NCBI GenBank assembly: GCA_029246685.1
Contig: JAQWMR010000016.1
Span: forward strand, 1-64,000
Length of the DNA: 64,000 bases
Source of the DNA: Acidimicrobiales bacterium
GTDB taxonomy: Bacteria; Actinomycetota; Acidimicrobiia; Acidimicrobiales; Aldehydirespiratoraceae
Direction: 5' to 3'
Numbering within the stretch: position 1 is the stretch's first letter; each line of letters starts with the position of its first letter. Below, piece by piece: positions 15,852 through 24,857 of this stretch. The notes under the pieces were generated by a model, which was not told where the DNA came from, searched no databases, and saw only the letters and a list, made by a program, of their open reading frames with translations. The position numbers were made by a program, and so were the translations under genes.

Positions 15852-17549
15852 ATGCAACCGCACACCAACGAACGTCAGATCTTCATCAATCAGCTCATCG
15901 GGCCGGACGGGTTCTTTCCGGCCGAGATCGCCGACGTCCGGGGCCACGAGGTCCCTGTCCTCGTCAATCGCAAGCGGAGCCTGCGCGAGTTCGTGACCGC
16001 CGCAGCCGAACACGGCGACGCGGAGTTCCTCGTGCTCGGAGAGCGGAGGATCAGCCACGCCGGGTTCGCCGATCTCGTGGCCGCGGAGGCCGCCGCGCTC
16101 GCCGCAGATCATCAGATCGTCAAGGGCGACCGCGTGGCGATCCTCGCCGCGAACTCCCCGGACTGGGTTATCGCCTACTTCGCCCTCGTCTCGATGGGCG
16201 CCATCGTCTGCCTCTACAACGGCTGGTGGACACCCGACGAGATCCGCCACGCCACCGAGCTCACGAAGCCGAAGCTCATCCTCGGCGACGAGAAGCGCCT
16301 TGCCCGGGTGCCCTCCGGTCTGTCGGTCCCGTTGGTCGACATGGACGCCGAACGAGACCGGCTCCAGCGCAAGGCGGGCGAGCATGCGCTCCCCGACGTC
16401 ACGCTGGACGAGGACGACGCCTGCTCGATCTTCTTCACGAGCGGCACGACTGGTCGGTCGAAGGGTGCGGTCGTTCCACACCGGGGCCTCGTGGGTTTCG
16501 TCGAAGTCCAGATGCTCAACGGCGCGCTGAAGTTCATGATGCAGGCGGCGGCCAACGAGGCGAAGGGGCTTCCCGGCCCCGAGCGGCCGACCACCAAGCC
16601 CCGAGTGTTGATGACCTCGCCGCTCTTCCACGTGTCCGGGCTCTCGGGAGCCACGCTGATCAACATGACCGTGGGCGGAACGCTCGTGTTCCGCAAGGGC
16701 CGCTTCGACCCCGACGAGTGCTTCGCTCTCATCGAGCAGGAGCGGGTGACGGCGTGGACGTTGATCGGCTCGATGGGGCCGCGCGTCGTAGACCACCCGA
16801 GGCTCGACGACTACGACCTGAGCTCGCTCACGAACGTCGGCTTCGGCGGCGCACCCGCGAGTCCGGAGCTCCAACAGCGCGTGCGCGAGACCTTCGCGAA
16901 CGCCACCGCCAACGTGGCCATCGGGTACGGATCGAGCGAGACCGTGGGCGTCGTCGCATCGTTCGGCGGCGTCGACTACGAGGCCGAGCCGACGGCGACC
17001 GGCCATGTCCTTCCGACCATGGACGTCAAGATCGCCGACGAGCACGGGCGCCACGTCGGGCCGGGAATGAATGGCCGGGTGCTCGTTCGCTCCGCGTATT
17101 CGATGCTCGGGTACTGGGACAATCCCGCGGCCACCGCCGAGACGATCGACGACGACTTCTGGCTCGACACGGGCGACATCGGCCGCATGGTCGACGGACT
17201 GCTCTTCATCGACAGCCGGGCCCGCGACATGATCCTGCACAACGGCGAGAACGTGTATCCGATCGAGGTCGAGTACCGCATCGACGAGCATCCGGGCGTG
17301 ATGGAGTCGGCGGTCTACGGCCTCGACGACGAGCTGACCGGCCAGAGGGTGGCAGCGTCGGTCGTCCCCAACGCCGGCGCTGAACTGGACGAGGCGACGA
17401 TGCGAGCGTGGTGCGCGGAGACGCTGTCCGGCTTCAAGGTGCCCACGCAGTGGGAGATCCGCACGGAGCTGCTGCCGCGCAACGCGGCGGGCAAGGTGGT
17501 CAAAGGCGCGCTCACCGGCGAGCGCGACCACTCCGTCCACGACGACTGA
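15852..17549 (+). CDS. Acyl-CoA synthetase (AMP-forming)
   Basis: This 565-residue ANL-superfamily ligase activates a carboxylic acid to acyl-CoA via acyl-AMP. Motifs are FFTSGTTGRSKGA (P-loop), GYGSSETVG, DTGDIGRM and the catalytic Lys in LPRNAAGKVVKG. AAGGAG 6 nt before ATG 15852 and alignment with the paralogue at 43618 (both reach GFFP about 20 residues in) fix this start. The frame is also open from GTG 15750, adding a hydrophobic helix (ALILLGFVAFGVGLALLPRL); a membrane-anchored longer form cannot be excluded. Confidence 0.9.
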   Translation: MQPHTNERQIFINQLIGPDGFFPAEIADVRGHEVPVLVNRKRSLREFVTAAAEHGDAEFLVLGERRISHAGFADLVAAEAAALAADHQIVKGDRVAILAANSPDWVIAYFALVSMGAIVCLYNGWWTPDEIRHATELTKPKLILGDEKRLARVPSGLSVPLVDMDAERDRLQRKAGEHALPDVTLDEDDACSIFFTSGTTGRSKGAVVPHRGLVGFVEVQMLNGALKFMMQAAANEAKGLPGPERPTTKPRVLMTSPLFHVSGLSGATLINMTVGGTLVFRKGRFDPDECFALIEQERVTAWTLIGSMGPRVVDHPRLDDYDLSSLTNVGFGGAPASPELQQRVRETFANATANVAIGYGSSETVGVVASFGGVDYEAEPTATGHVLPTMDVKIADEHGRHVGPGMNGRVLVRSAYSMLGYWDNPAATAETIDDDFWLDTGDIGRMVDGLLFIDSRARDMILHNGENVYPIEVEYRIDEHPGVMESAVYGLDDELTGQRVAASVVPNAGAELDEATMRAWCAETLSGFKVPTQWEIRTELLPRNAAGKVVKGALTGERDHSVHDD

Positions 17550-17550
17550 C

Positions 17551-18798
17551 ATGCTGAGCCCGATGCGATGCCGCCGCCTCACCCTTGCCGCACTCGCACT
17601 CGCCGTCGTCGCTGCGGCGTGCTCGGACGACGCTGACCCGGAGACCAGATCGCAACCGCCGGGCACCTTCGCCGACGACGGGCCCGTGCAGGGCGCGGCC
17701 ACCGCAGCCGGACTGGGCGACCCGGAGTCCGACGCGGCCTGGCCCGACGGCGAGGTCGACACGGCGACGGGCGCCGTCGGGTTCAGCCGCTACGTCTACG
17801 CCCAACTCGGCGACGAGGTCGCCCCTTTCCTTCTCGAGGGTCCCGCCACGAACCAGTCGCGCTGCCAGGAGGTCGAGCTGCCGTGCAGCTACCTCGACCT
17901 GAAGGAGCTCCATGAGAGCGGCGATGCGATCCCGCCCGAGGTCGACATGACTGCGGCAGAACTGGGCGAGCTCGTCGCGCAGCTCGACGAGCTGTCGGCC
18001 GTCCTCACGTCTCTGGAGACGATCGACGACGCATGCGCCGCGGGCTACGCGCCCTACACGACCCAGTGGCCGAACATGGGTGTGCACCTCCGCCATCCCG
18101 AGCACGCGACCGATGGGGTGCTGGACCCGGCTCGTCCCGACGTCGTGATGTTCGCCCGGCCGGGAGGCGAGTCCACACCTCTCGACGAGCTGGGCACGTG
18201 CGACGAGGGCTCGTGGACCGGCGACTCCGCCGGCTACGAGGTCGTCGGGTCGGCCTTCTACCTCCCGCTCGACGCCGACCACCCCGACGGCTTCGCCGGT
18301 CCGATCGACAACTGGCACATCCACTTCAACTCGTGCGGAGGCTCGGAGAGCTCCGGGGCGGCGCCGGTCACCGAGGAGGAGTGCCGCGCGGACGGCGGCA
18401 CGTTCTTCACGATCGACCCGCAGTGGATGATCCACGCCTACGCCGTGCCGACCCACGACAACCAGTCCGGTGTGTTCTCGATGTGGAACCCGAGTGTGAG
18501 CCCGGTCAGCGACCCGGTGGACGTCGAGACCGCTCGCACCCAACTCGACGTCGATGGTGCTGTCGTCTGGTCGATCAACGACTTCGCTCTCGGCGACTTG
18601 AACGCCGAGGTCGGCCAGCCCATCGTCTTCGGCAACTCCGACGCGGCGCCGCACACCATCACGTCACGCGACGGGCTGTTCGACTCCGGCCTCTTCGGGT
18701 CCGGCGGCAGCTACGAGATCAGCTTCGACGAACCCGGGTCGTACCAGTTCTTCTGCACGCTTCATCCGTCGATGACGGGCTCGGTGACGGTCGGCTGA
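17551..18798 (+). CDS. Lipoprotein with C-terminal cupredoxin domain
   Basis: This 415-residue protein has a lipoprotein signal ending VVAAAC near residue 24. The central ~270 residues contain conserved His and Cys (MGVHLRHPEH, NWHIHFNSCGG, WMIHAYAVP) and match no domain I know. The last ~90 residues are a plastocyanin-like cupredoxin: first His in PHTITS, then FFCTLHPSM, giving the His-Cys-His-Met set of a type 1 copper site. Probably a surface-attached copper electron carrier or a redox partner of the central domain. It follows the acyl-CoA synthetase by 1 bp. Confidence 0.75.
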   Translation: MLSPMRCRRLTLAALALAVVAAACSDDADPETRSQPPGTFADDGPVQGAATAAGLGDPESDAAWPDGEVDTATGAVGFSRYVYAQLGDEVAPFLLEGPATNQSRCQEVELPCSYLDLKELHESGDAIPPEVDMTAAELGELVAQLDELSAVLTSLETIDDACAAGYAPYTTQWPNMGVHLRHPEHATDGVLDPARPDVVMFARPGGESTPLDELGTCDEGSWTGDSAGYEVVGSAFYLPLDADHPDGFAGPIDNWHIHFNSCGGSESSGAAPVTEEECRADGGTFFTIDPQWMIHAYAVPTHDNQSGVFSMWNPSVSPVSDPVDVETARTQLDVDGAVVWSINDFALGDLNAEVGQPIVFGNSDAAPHTITSRDGLFDSGLFGSGGSYEISFDEPGSYQFFCTLHPSMTGSVTVG

Positions 18799-18810
18799 TC
18801 CGCCCGGCGC

Positions 18811-19305
18811 TCAGAGAGCGCGCTGCCAGAACCCCACGTCGTGCCAGGTGTCGAACTTCCGTCCGACCTCCCGGAACACGCCGACGGACTCGAAGCCGAG
18901 GGACTCGTGGAGGGCCACGCTCGCATCGTTGGGAAGCGCGATGCCGGCGATCGCGATGTGGGCGCCCCGCTCGCGCAGGTAGTCGAGCAGCGCCTCCATG
19001 AGTGACCGGCCGAGGCCGCGGCCATGGTGCTCGTCGTCGATGTAGACCGTGGTCTCCCGGGACGCGGCGTACGCCTCGCGAGCGCGGAAGGCGACGGAGT
19101 AGGCGTAGCCGACCACGAGATCATCGATCGTGGCGACGAGCCACGGATCGGTCTGCTGGACGCGGGCGATGCGCTCGGCCAGCTCGATCTCGTCCGGCTC
19201 CTCGAACTCGAAGCTGACCGCCGAGTCCCGGACCGAGGGTGCGTAGATCGCGGCGCACGCGGCTGCGTCCACCGTCGTCGCCGGCCTGATGACGATGCCG
19301 CTCAC
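18811..19305 (-). CDS. GNAT acetyltransferase, phosphinothricin/methionine-sulfoximine type
   Basis: This 164-residue GNAT enzyme resembles the PAT/MnaT group: IRPATTVDAAACAAIYAP, SFEFEEPDEIELAERI, then the acetyl-CoA loop in DDEHHGRGLGRSLMEALLDY, and HESLGFESVGVFREVGRKFD. Such enzymes N-acetylate phosphinothricin, methionine sulfoximine or similar amino acid analogues. GTG 19305 starts 2 nt after the stop of the 39-aa membrane protein, in one operon with the IclR regulator. Confidence 0.85.
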   Translation of the reverse strand: MSGIVIRPATTVDAAACAAIYAPSVRDSAVSFEFEEPDEIELAERIARVQQTDPWLVATIDDLVVGYAYSVAFRAREAYAASRETTVYIDDEHHGRGLGRSLMEALLDYLRERGAHIAIAGIALPNDASVALHESLGFESVGVFREVGRKFDTWHDVGFWQRAL

Positions 19306-19307
19306 CG

Positions 19308-19427
19308 TCAGCCGATGATCGCGTCGACGATGAAGAAGATGACGATGACCACCACGGCCACGGCCGACGCCCGCAGCAGGCCCGTCGAGAACGGACCGAG
19401 CTCCTGATCCGGGGAATCCCTGTTCAT
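19308..19427 (-). CDS. 39-aa single-span membrane protein
   Basis: The minus strand encodes MNRDSPDQELGPFSTGLLRA followed by SAVAVVVIVIFFIVDAIIG and TGA. A polar head of ~15 residues precedes one clear transmembrane helix. ATG 19427 overlaps the stop of the IclR gene (ATGA), and the stop lies 2 nt before the acetyltransferase start, so it is squarely inside an operon. This is too short for default gene calling. Function unknown. Confidence 0.7.
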   Translation of the reverse strand: MNRDSPDQELGPFSTGLLRASAVAVVVIVIFFIVDAIIG

Positions 19428-20077
19428 CCCTTCAATCCTGCCGCATCGGCGATGTCGGATGCAGCGATCACCACCGACGGCCCGAATGTGGGGCCCGGGT
19501 CGCGGGTCAGCCGCTCGATCGGGCCGCTGACGCTCACGGCGGCGACGACCGTCGTGCCGCTGTGAATCGGGGCACTCACGGATGCGACACCGGCCTCTCG
19601 CTCGCCGACGGACACGACATAGCCGTCGGGCCCGACATCACCGGTCAGCGCCCGTCCTCCAGACCCCTGGTCCAGCGGCAGGACTGCCCCCGCTGCGACG
19701 ATCGTCCTCAGGCCGTGCGGGGACTCGAGCGAGGCCACACAGATTCGGCGTCCGCCGTCGCGCACGTAGAGCTGCGCCGACTCGCCGGTGGCGTCACGGA
19801 GATCGGCGAGCGCCGGACCCGCTGCCTCGGCGATCGGCCACGCTCGTTCGGCCGCTTCGCCGAGGCTCACGAGACGCGTTCCGAGCGTGAACCGACCCTC
19901 GGCGTCTCGCCGCAGAAGGCCGTGGAACTCGAGGGCCGACGCAAGTCGATGGGATGTGGCGCGGCTGAACCCGGTCCGCTCGACGAGTGCCGTCAGCGCC
20001 AGCGGCTCATGCTCGACCGCGGCAAGTACGCCTATGGCCTTGTCGATGACGCCGACACCGCTTATCGTGTGTTCCAC
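19424..20077 (-). CDS. IclR-family regulator, likely of leuCD (LtbR/NdgR type)
   Basis: This 217-residue protein has an N-terminal winged helix (ALTALVERTGFSRATSHRLA, recognition helix about residues 35-50) and an effector-binding domain (QLYVRDGGRRICVASLESPH, GTTVVAAVSVSGPIERLTRD). In Corynebacterium (LtbR) and Streptomyces (NdgR) an IclR regulator sits divergent from leuCD and controls it; the same arrangement is seen here. GTG 20077 follows a TATGTT -10 box by exactly 7 nt. Confidence 0.85.
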   Translation of the reverse strand: MEHTISGVGVIDKAIGVLAAVEHEPLALTALVERTGFSRATSHRLASALEFHGLLRRDAEGRFTLGTRLVSLGEAAERAWPIAEAAGPALADLRDATGESAQLYVRDGGRRICVASLESPHGLRTIVAAGAVLPLDQGSGGRALTGDVGPDGYVVSVGEREAGVASVSAPIHSGTTVVAAVSVSGPIERLTRDPGPTFGPSVVIAASDIADAAGLKG

Positions 20078-20084
20078 AGTTCAG

Positions 20085-20114
20085 AACATATGTCTCATTA
20101 TATGAGATAGTCAA
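20085..20114. promoter_or_regulatory. Divergent leuC / iclR promoter with palindromic operator
   Basis: A perfect 15-bp palindrome, TCTCAT-TAT-ATGAGA (20093-20107), lies between leuC and the regulator gene. On the minus strand -35 TTGACT (20114-20109) and -10 TATGTT (20090-20085), 18 bp apart, bracket the palindrome exactly. It is the likely binding site for the IclR protein, giving autoregulation and control of leuCD. Confidence 0.65.
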
Positions 20115-20159
20115 GAACGCTTTCCGACCACACCGCTTCCCCAAGACAAGGAACCGACG

Positions 20160-21560
20160 ATGGGCAAGACCCTCAGCGAGAAGATCTGGGACCGCCACCT
20201 AGTGGCCGCCGGCGACGACGGCGCACCCGACCTTCTCTACATCGATCTCCACCTCATCCACGAGGTCACCTCTCCGCAGGCCTTCGACGGTCTCCGCATG
20301 AGCGGGCGCCCCGTCCGTCGGCCGGATCTCACCGTCGCGACGGAGGACCACAACGTCCCCACCGCCGACCAGGACAAGCCGATCGAGGACGAGATCAGCG
20401 CAAAGCAGGTCGACACACTGCGGGTCAACACCGAGCAGTTCGGTGTCGTCAACTACCCGATGGGACACCCGAAGCAGGGAATCGTCCACGTCATCGGTCC
20501 CGAGCAGGGTCTGACCCAGCCGGGCATGACCATCGTCTGCGGGGACTCGCACACGGCGACCCACGGAGCGTTCGGGTCGATCGCATTCGGCATCGGCACG
20601 AGCGAGGTCGAGCACGTGCTCGCGACCCAGACGCTCCCCCAGACCCGACCCGGAACCATGGCGATCACGGTCAACGGCGAACTCCCCGAGGGCTCGACCG
20701 CGAAGGACGTGATCCTCGCCATCATCGGCCGCATCGGCACCGGCGGCGGCATCGGCAAGATCATCGAGTACCGCGGCGACGTCATCCGCAACCTCTCGAT
20801 GGAGGGACGGATGACGGTCTGCAACATGTCGATCGAGGGCGGCGCCAAGGCCGGCTTGATCGCCCCCGACGAGGTCACCTTCGAGTACCTGAAGGGGCGC
20901 GAGCACTGCCCCTCCGGCGCCGAGTGGGACGCCGCGGTGGAGGACTGGAAGACCCTCGTCACCGACGACGCTGTATTCGACGAGGAGATCGTCCTCGATG
21001 GGGCGGACATCCCGGCCTACGTCTCCTGGGGCACCAACCCCGCCCAGGTGATGCCGCTGCACGGCGAGATCCCCTCCCCTGACTCCTTCGACGACCCGGC
21101 GCTGACCGACACCGCAGCCCGGGCGCTCGAGTACATGGACCTGCAGGCCGGCACGCCGATGCGCGACGTGAAGGTTGACACCGTGTTCATCGGCTCGTGC
21201 ACGAACTCCCGCATCGAGGACCTCCGGGCCGCGGCCGCGGTAGCGAAGGGCCGTACCGTCGCCGACGGCATGCGCACACTCGTCGTCCCGGGCTCCGGCC
21301 AGGTCGAGGCGCAGGCGATCGCCGAGGGCCTGCCCGAGATCTTCCGGGCCGCCGGGTTCGACTGGCGTCAGCCCGGCTGCTCGATGTGTCTCGCGATGAA
21401 CCCCGACAAGCTCCAACCGGGTGAACGCGCCGCGAGCACCTCCAACCGCAACTTCGAAGGCCGCCAGGGACGCGGTGGGCGCACCCACCTCGTCTCCCCC
21501 GCCGTCGCCGCCGCCACCGCCATCGCCGGAACGTTCGCCACCCCGGCCGACCTCGACTGA
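20160..21560 (+). CDS. leuC: 3-isopropylmalate dehydratase large subunit
   Basis: This 466-residue aconitase-family subunit isomerises 2- to 3-isopropylmalate together with LeuD. The three [4Fe-4S] ligands are present: Cys347 (IGSCTNSR), Cys407 and Cys410 (PGCSMC). Other family signatures are [20 protein letters not shown] and [16 protein letters not shown]. With CimA it can also process citramalate toward isoleucine. It is divergent from the IclR regulator. Full length for the family. Confidence 0.96.
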   Translation: MGKTLSEKIWDRHLVAAGDDGAPDLLYIDLHLIHEVTSPQAFDGLRMSGRPVRRPDLTVATEDHNVPTADQDKPIEDEISAKQVDTLRVNTEQFGVVNYPMGHPKQGIVHVIGPEQGLTQPGMTIVCGDSHTATHGAFGSIAFGIGTSEVEHVLATQTLPQTRPGTMAITVNGELPEGSTAKDVILAIIGRIGTGGGIGKIIEYRGDVIRNLSMEGRMTVCNMSIEGGAKAGLIAPDEVTFEYLKGREHCPSGAEWDAAVEDWKTLVTDDAVFDEEIVLDGADIPAYVSWGTNPAQVMPLHGEIPSPDSFDDPALTDTAARALEYMDLQAGTPMRDVKVDTVFIGSCTNSRIEDLRAAAAVAKGRTVADGMRTLVVPGSGQVEAQAIAEGLPEIFRAAGFDWRQPGCSMCLAMNPDKLQPGERAASTSNRNFEGRQGRGGRTHLVSPAVAAATAIAGTFATPADLD

Positions 21561-21577
21561 CCCCAACCCCGAAATCA

Positions 21578-21612
21578 GGTCGGTTCTCCACGTCCTGCGT
21601 GCAAAACCGACC
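21578..21612 (+). promoter_or_regulatory. Hairpin between leuC and leuD
   Basis: GGTCGGTT (21578-21585) and AACCGACC (21605-21612) form a perfect 8-bp stem; the 19-nt loop contains a further CACG/CGTG pairing. It lies in the 79-bp leuC-leuD gap with no T-tract. It may stabilise or process the transcript, or partly terminate it. Confidence 0.4.
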
Positions 21613-21639
21613 CGCATTTCGAAAGGAACGACGCACATC

Positions 21640-22239
21640 ATGAAAGCCGTACGCATCGTCAGCGGAACCGCCGTCCCGCTGGACCGCACCGACGTCGACA
21701 CCGACCAGATCATCCCGTCCGACTGGCTCAAGCGAGTCGAGCGCACCGGTTTCGAGAAGGGCCTCTTCTCGGAGTGGCGCGACGACCGTGACTTCGTCCT
21801 GAACCAGGAGGAGTACTCGGGAGCCAACATTCTCATCGGCGGCCTGAACTTCGGGACCGGCTCGTCGCGAGAGCACGCCGTGTGGGCGATCCAGCAGTAC
21901 GGCTTCGACGCCGTGATCTCGCCCCGATTCGCCGACATCTTCCGCAACAACTGCACGAAGAACGGCCTGGTCCCGGTGACCGTCGACGCCGACTTCAACG
22001 CGGCGCTAATGCAGGCGGTGCAGGCCGACCCCACGCTCGAGATCACCATCGATGTCGAGCGCCTGAACGTCGAAGCCCCGGCGGCCGGCATGGAGACGAC
22101 ATTCCCGCTGGACGCGTCCACCCGGGACCGGTTCCTCGAGGGTCTCGACGACATCGGCCTCACCATGCGCCACGAATCAGCGATCGACGCGTACGAGAGC
22201 ACCCGCCGCCCCTGGCTCCCTGGAACTCAGGTGAGCTGA
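21640..22239 (+). CDS. leuD: 3-isopropylmalate dehydratase small subunit
   Basis: This 199-residue swivel domain completes the LeuCD enzyme. Seen are DRTDVDTDQIIPSDWLKRV, the substrate loop GGLNFGTGSSREHAVWAI and FADIFRNNCTKNGLVPV. GAAAGGAA about 11 nt upstream of ATG 21640 acts as ribosome site. The frame is open further upstream into leuC, but homology starts at MKAVRIVSGTAVPLDR. Confidence 0.95.
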   Translation: MKAVRIVSGTAVPLDRTDVDTDQIIPSDWLKRVERTGFEKGLFSEWRDDRDFVLNQEEYSGANILIGGLNFGTGSSREHAVWAIQQYGFDAVISPRFADIFRNNCTKNGLVPVTVDADFNAALMQAVQADPTLEITIDVERLNVEAPAAGMETTFPLDASTRDRFLEGLDDIGLTMRHESAIDAYESTRRPWLPGTQVS

Positions 22240-22250
22240 GCTCCGGGCCA

Positions 22251-22282
22251 GTTGGGACAGGTGCCTGTCCCTATGTCCCAAC
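22251..22282. repeat. Nested extragenic palindrome
   Basis: GTTGGGACA (22251-22259) and TGTCCCAAC (22274-22282) form outer arms. Inside, GGGACAGG-TG-CCTGTCCC (22254-22271) is an alternative, mutually exclusive palindrome. It sits 11 bp after leuD and could act as a terminator or REP-like element. It is different from the GGGGTCTGACCCC pair. Confidence 0.55.
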
Positions 22283-22369
22283 TTTGCGAAAATGCGGGTG
22301 GGCCGGGAACCGCACCGGGCGCGGGAGCGTCATAGCGGCACAGATCCCCCTGCTTACCGGAGTTCCGTC

Positions 22370-24760
22370 ATGCGCAAGTTCCTCATCCTCCTCGCCGCAA
22401 TCGGCCTGATCGCCTCGGCGTGCGGCGACGACGACACGAACGACACCTCACCATCGGGCGATGAGCTCATCGTCGAGATCGGCGGGGAGAACATCGTCCT
22501 CACGAGCTCGCTGAGTGGGTTCGACAGCTGCGACACGCTGCTCGACCATCTCCGCACCGAGGGGGCAGAGCGAGTCGGGCCCTGGGGCTTCAACGACGGC
22601 TGGTACGGCGGCTGGTGGCCGGACGACGGCCCCATGCCCGTCGACGCGATGTTCGAGGAGGTCGACATGGCTCTCGACCGTGACGACAGCGCCGCCGACT
22701 TCGACGTCGCGGCCGATCCCGTGGCACCGAGTTCCGGTGGCGATGGCGAGTCCGCCTCGAATCTCGTCGAAGGCGTGGACTTCTCGGGCACGAACGTGCA
22801 GGAGACCGGCGTCGACGAGGCCGACATCGTCAAGACCGACGGCGAGCGCATCTTCATCGTCGCCAACGGCCAACTCGTCGTGATCGACGTGGCCAGCCGC
22901 TCGGTCACGGGCACCGTCACCGTGCCTCAGGGTGACCGAAACGAGCTCTTCATCAACGGCGACGAGGTCCTCCTCGTCAGCCAGGGTTGGTCCGACGGCG
23001 GCTTCGGCGAAGACGTCGCCATCGGTGCCGCCGAACTCGACGTCGACGAGGGCATCTCCATCGAGGAGGCAGAGGCCGACCTGGCCATCGAGCCCGGACC
23101 CGGCTTCGGCTTCGGCTTCGGCAGCAGCCATGTGAACATCACGCGGATCTCGGTCGGAGGCGGATCCCCCCGCATCCTCGAGACCATGGGCGCCGAGGGC
23201 GACTACGTCTCCGCCCGGGCGGTCGACGGCACGGCGCGGATCATCGTCCGCTCGAACCCCCAGTACAAGTTCCCCTTCGTCTACCCCCAGAGCGAGGCAG
23301 GCGAGGATCGCGCCGAGGACTCCAACCGCGAGGCCCTTCTCGAGTCGCAGCTGAGCGACTGGCTCCCCGCCTTCGCAATCCGTGATGCCAACGGCACCAC
23401 CACCGACGAGGGACTCCTCACCCCCTGCGGTCAGGTCCACGCCCCCACCGAGTTCGCCGGCTTCGGCGTCCTCTCCCTGCTGACTGTCGATGTGGACGGC
23501 TCCCTGACGGCGGGCAACACGTCAGCCGTTCTCGCCCCGGGCGAGATCGTCTACGCCAGCCCGGACTCCGTCTACATCGCGACCACCACCTGGTTCGACC
23601 TTGCGGCGCTCGACGTCGCCCGTGACCAGATCGTCGAGAACGCCACCACCTCGATCCACCGTTTCGACATCACGTCGAGCAAATCGGCTGCGTACACCGC
23701 CAGCGGCTCGGTCGAGGGACTGGTCCGCGACAGCTTCTCGTTCAGCGAGCACAACGGCCACCTGCGGGTCGTCACCACCACCGGCAACCAGTGGGACGAG
23801 ACGTCCGAGTCCTGGCTGCGGGTCCTCGAGGAGCAGGGCGATGCCCTCGTCGAGGTCGGCCAGGTGGGCAACATGGGCAACGGCGAGGCCGTCCAGTCCG
23901 TGCGCTTCCAGGGCGATGTCGGCTACGTGGTCACCTTCCGCCAGGTCGATCCGCTCTACACGATCGACCTGAGCGACCCGACCAACCCGATCATCCGCGG
24001 CGAGCTGAAGATCCCCGGCTTCTCCAGCTACCTGCACCCGATCGGCGACGGTCTCGTCATCGGCGTCGGCAGCGATGCTGACGAGCAGACCGGCCGGGTC
24101 ACCGGCTCCAAGGTCTCCCTGTTCGATGTGAGCAACCTCGCTGATCCCCAGGAGATCAGCACCTGGATCGGTCCGGACAGCTGGAACAACATCGGCTGGG
24201 ACACCCACGCCTTCCTCTGGTGGGGCGCCGAGAACCTCGCCGCCGTGCCGATCCAGACCTGGGACAACGGCCAGAACTGGGCCGGCATCGTGCTCCTGCG
24301 AGTCGAGAACGACACCATCTCCGAGGTCGGCCGGATCGACCACAGTGACGAGACGCTCGACATCGGGTCGACGGACTGCACGCAGATCACCGAGAACGAT
24401 CTGCCCACCACCGACACGAACGAGTTCCAGAGCGAGTTCGAATACATGGTCGTCGACGGCTACGGCATGGTCCTCGACTGTGCCGACGGCCAGAGCCGCA
24501 GCGCCACCGGCTTCGACTGCTACGACGAGCCGTGGATGACCGAGGAGGCCGACCGGATCGGACTCGAGCCGGCGGGCACCCTCGTCACGTGCTGGCCGAT
24601 CGGTGACGGTGTCCCGCAGATCAGCCGCACGATGGTTCTGCCAGACAGCGAACTCTGGACCGTGAGCTCGCCCTGGGGCTGGCTCGGCGGTTCGGGGCCG
24701 GCCCGCCTCCAGGTCAACGACTTGGACACGTTCGAGCGCCTCGACGCCATCAACCTCTGA
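22370..24760 (+). CDS. Secreted beta-propeller-domain lipoprotein
   Basis: This 796-residue protein belongs to the family of secreted proteins with a C-terminal beta-propeller distantly related to WD40. A lipoprotein signal ends AAIGLIASAC. The family hallmark GVDEADIVKTDGERIFIV starts near residue 148, and later blades include VTFRQVDPLYTIDLSDPTNP and HPIGDGLVIGVGSDAD. Located outside the cell; role unknown. GGAG about 7 nt upstream and the signal peptide place the start at ATG 22370, although the frame is open to 22292. Confidence 0.85.
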   Translation: MRKFLILLAAIGLIASACGDDDTNDTSPSGDELIVEIGGENIVLTSSLSGFDSCDTLLDHLRTEGAERVGPWGFNDGWYGGWWPDDGPMPVDAMFEEVDMALDRDDSAADFDVAADPVAPSSGGDGESASNLVEGVDFSGTNVQETGVDEADIVKTDGERIFIVANGQLVVIDVASRSVTGTVTVPQGDRNELFINGDEVLLVSQGWSDGGFGEDVAIGAAELDVDEGISIEEAEADLAIEPGPGFGFGFGSSHVNITRISVGGGSPRILETMGAEGDYVSARAVDGTARIIVRSNPQYKFPFVYPQSEAGEDRAEDSNREALLESQLSDWLPAFAIRDANGTTTDEGLLTPCGQVHAPTEFAGFGVLSLLTVDVDGSLTAGNTSAVLAPGEIVYASPDSVYIATTTWFDLAALDVARDQIVENATTSIHRFDITSSKSAAYTASGSVEGLVRDSFSFSEHNGHLRVVTTTGNQWDETSESWLRVLEEQGDALVEVGQVGNMGNGEAVQSVRFQGDVGYVVTFRQVDPLYTIDLSDPTNPIIRGELKIPGFSSYLHPIGDGLVIGVGSDADEQTGRVTGSKVSLFDVSNLADPQEISTWIGPDSWNNIGWDTHAFLWWGAENLAAVPIQTWDNGQNWAGIVLLRVENDTISEVGRIDHSDETLDIGSTDCTQITENDLPTTDTNEFQSEFEYMVVDGYGMVLDCADGQSRSATGFDCYDEPWMTEEADRIGLEPAGTLVTCWPIGDGVPQISRTMVLPDSELWTVSSPWGWLGGSGPARLQVNDLDTFERLDAINL

Positions 24761-24783
24761 TCGCCAGCCACCTCCCCCCGCAT

Positions 24784-24812
24784 CCGAGCCGGCCTCATCG
24801 AGGCCGGCTCGG
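24784..24812 (+). terminator. GC-rich terminator hairpin
   Basis: CCGAGCCGGCCT (24784-24795) and AGGCCGGCTCGG (24801-24812) form a perfect 12-bp stem with loop CATCG, 24 bp after the beta-propeller gene. No T-tract follows, which is common for actinobacterial terminators. Confidence 0.65.
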
Positions 24813-24857
24813 TCGCGTCCGGTACGGTGCGGTCAGTCGACCCCCGGAGGAACGCTC

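Noticed and set aside
15630..17762. Long open frame on the minus strand opposite the acyl-CoA synthetase
   Set aside because: Composition is Arg/Asp/Val-rich without domains and it mirrors the codon bias of the plus-strand ligase, whose motifs are complete.
20199..22202. Long minus-strand frame across leuC and leuD
   Set aside because: It is a GC-shadow of leuC/leuD with no recognisable protein features.
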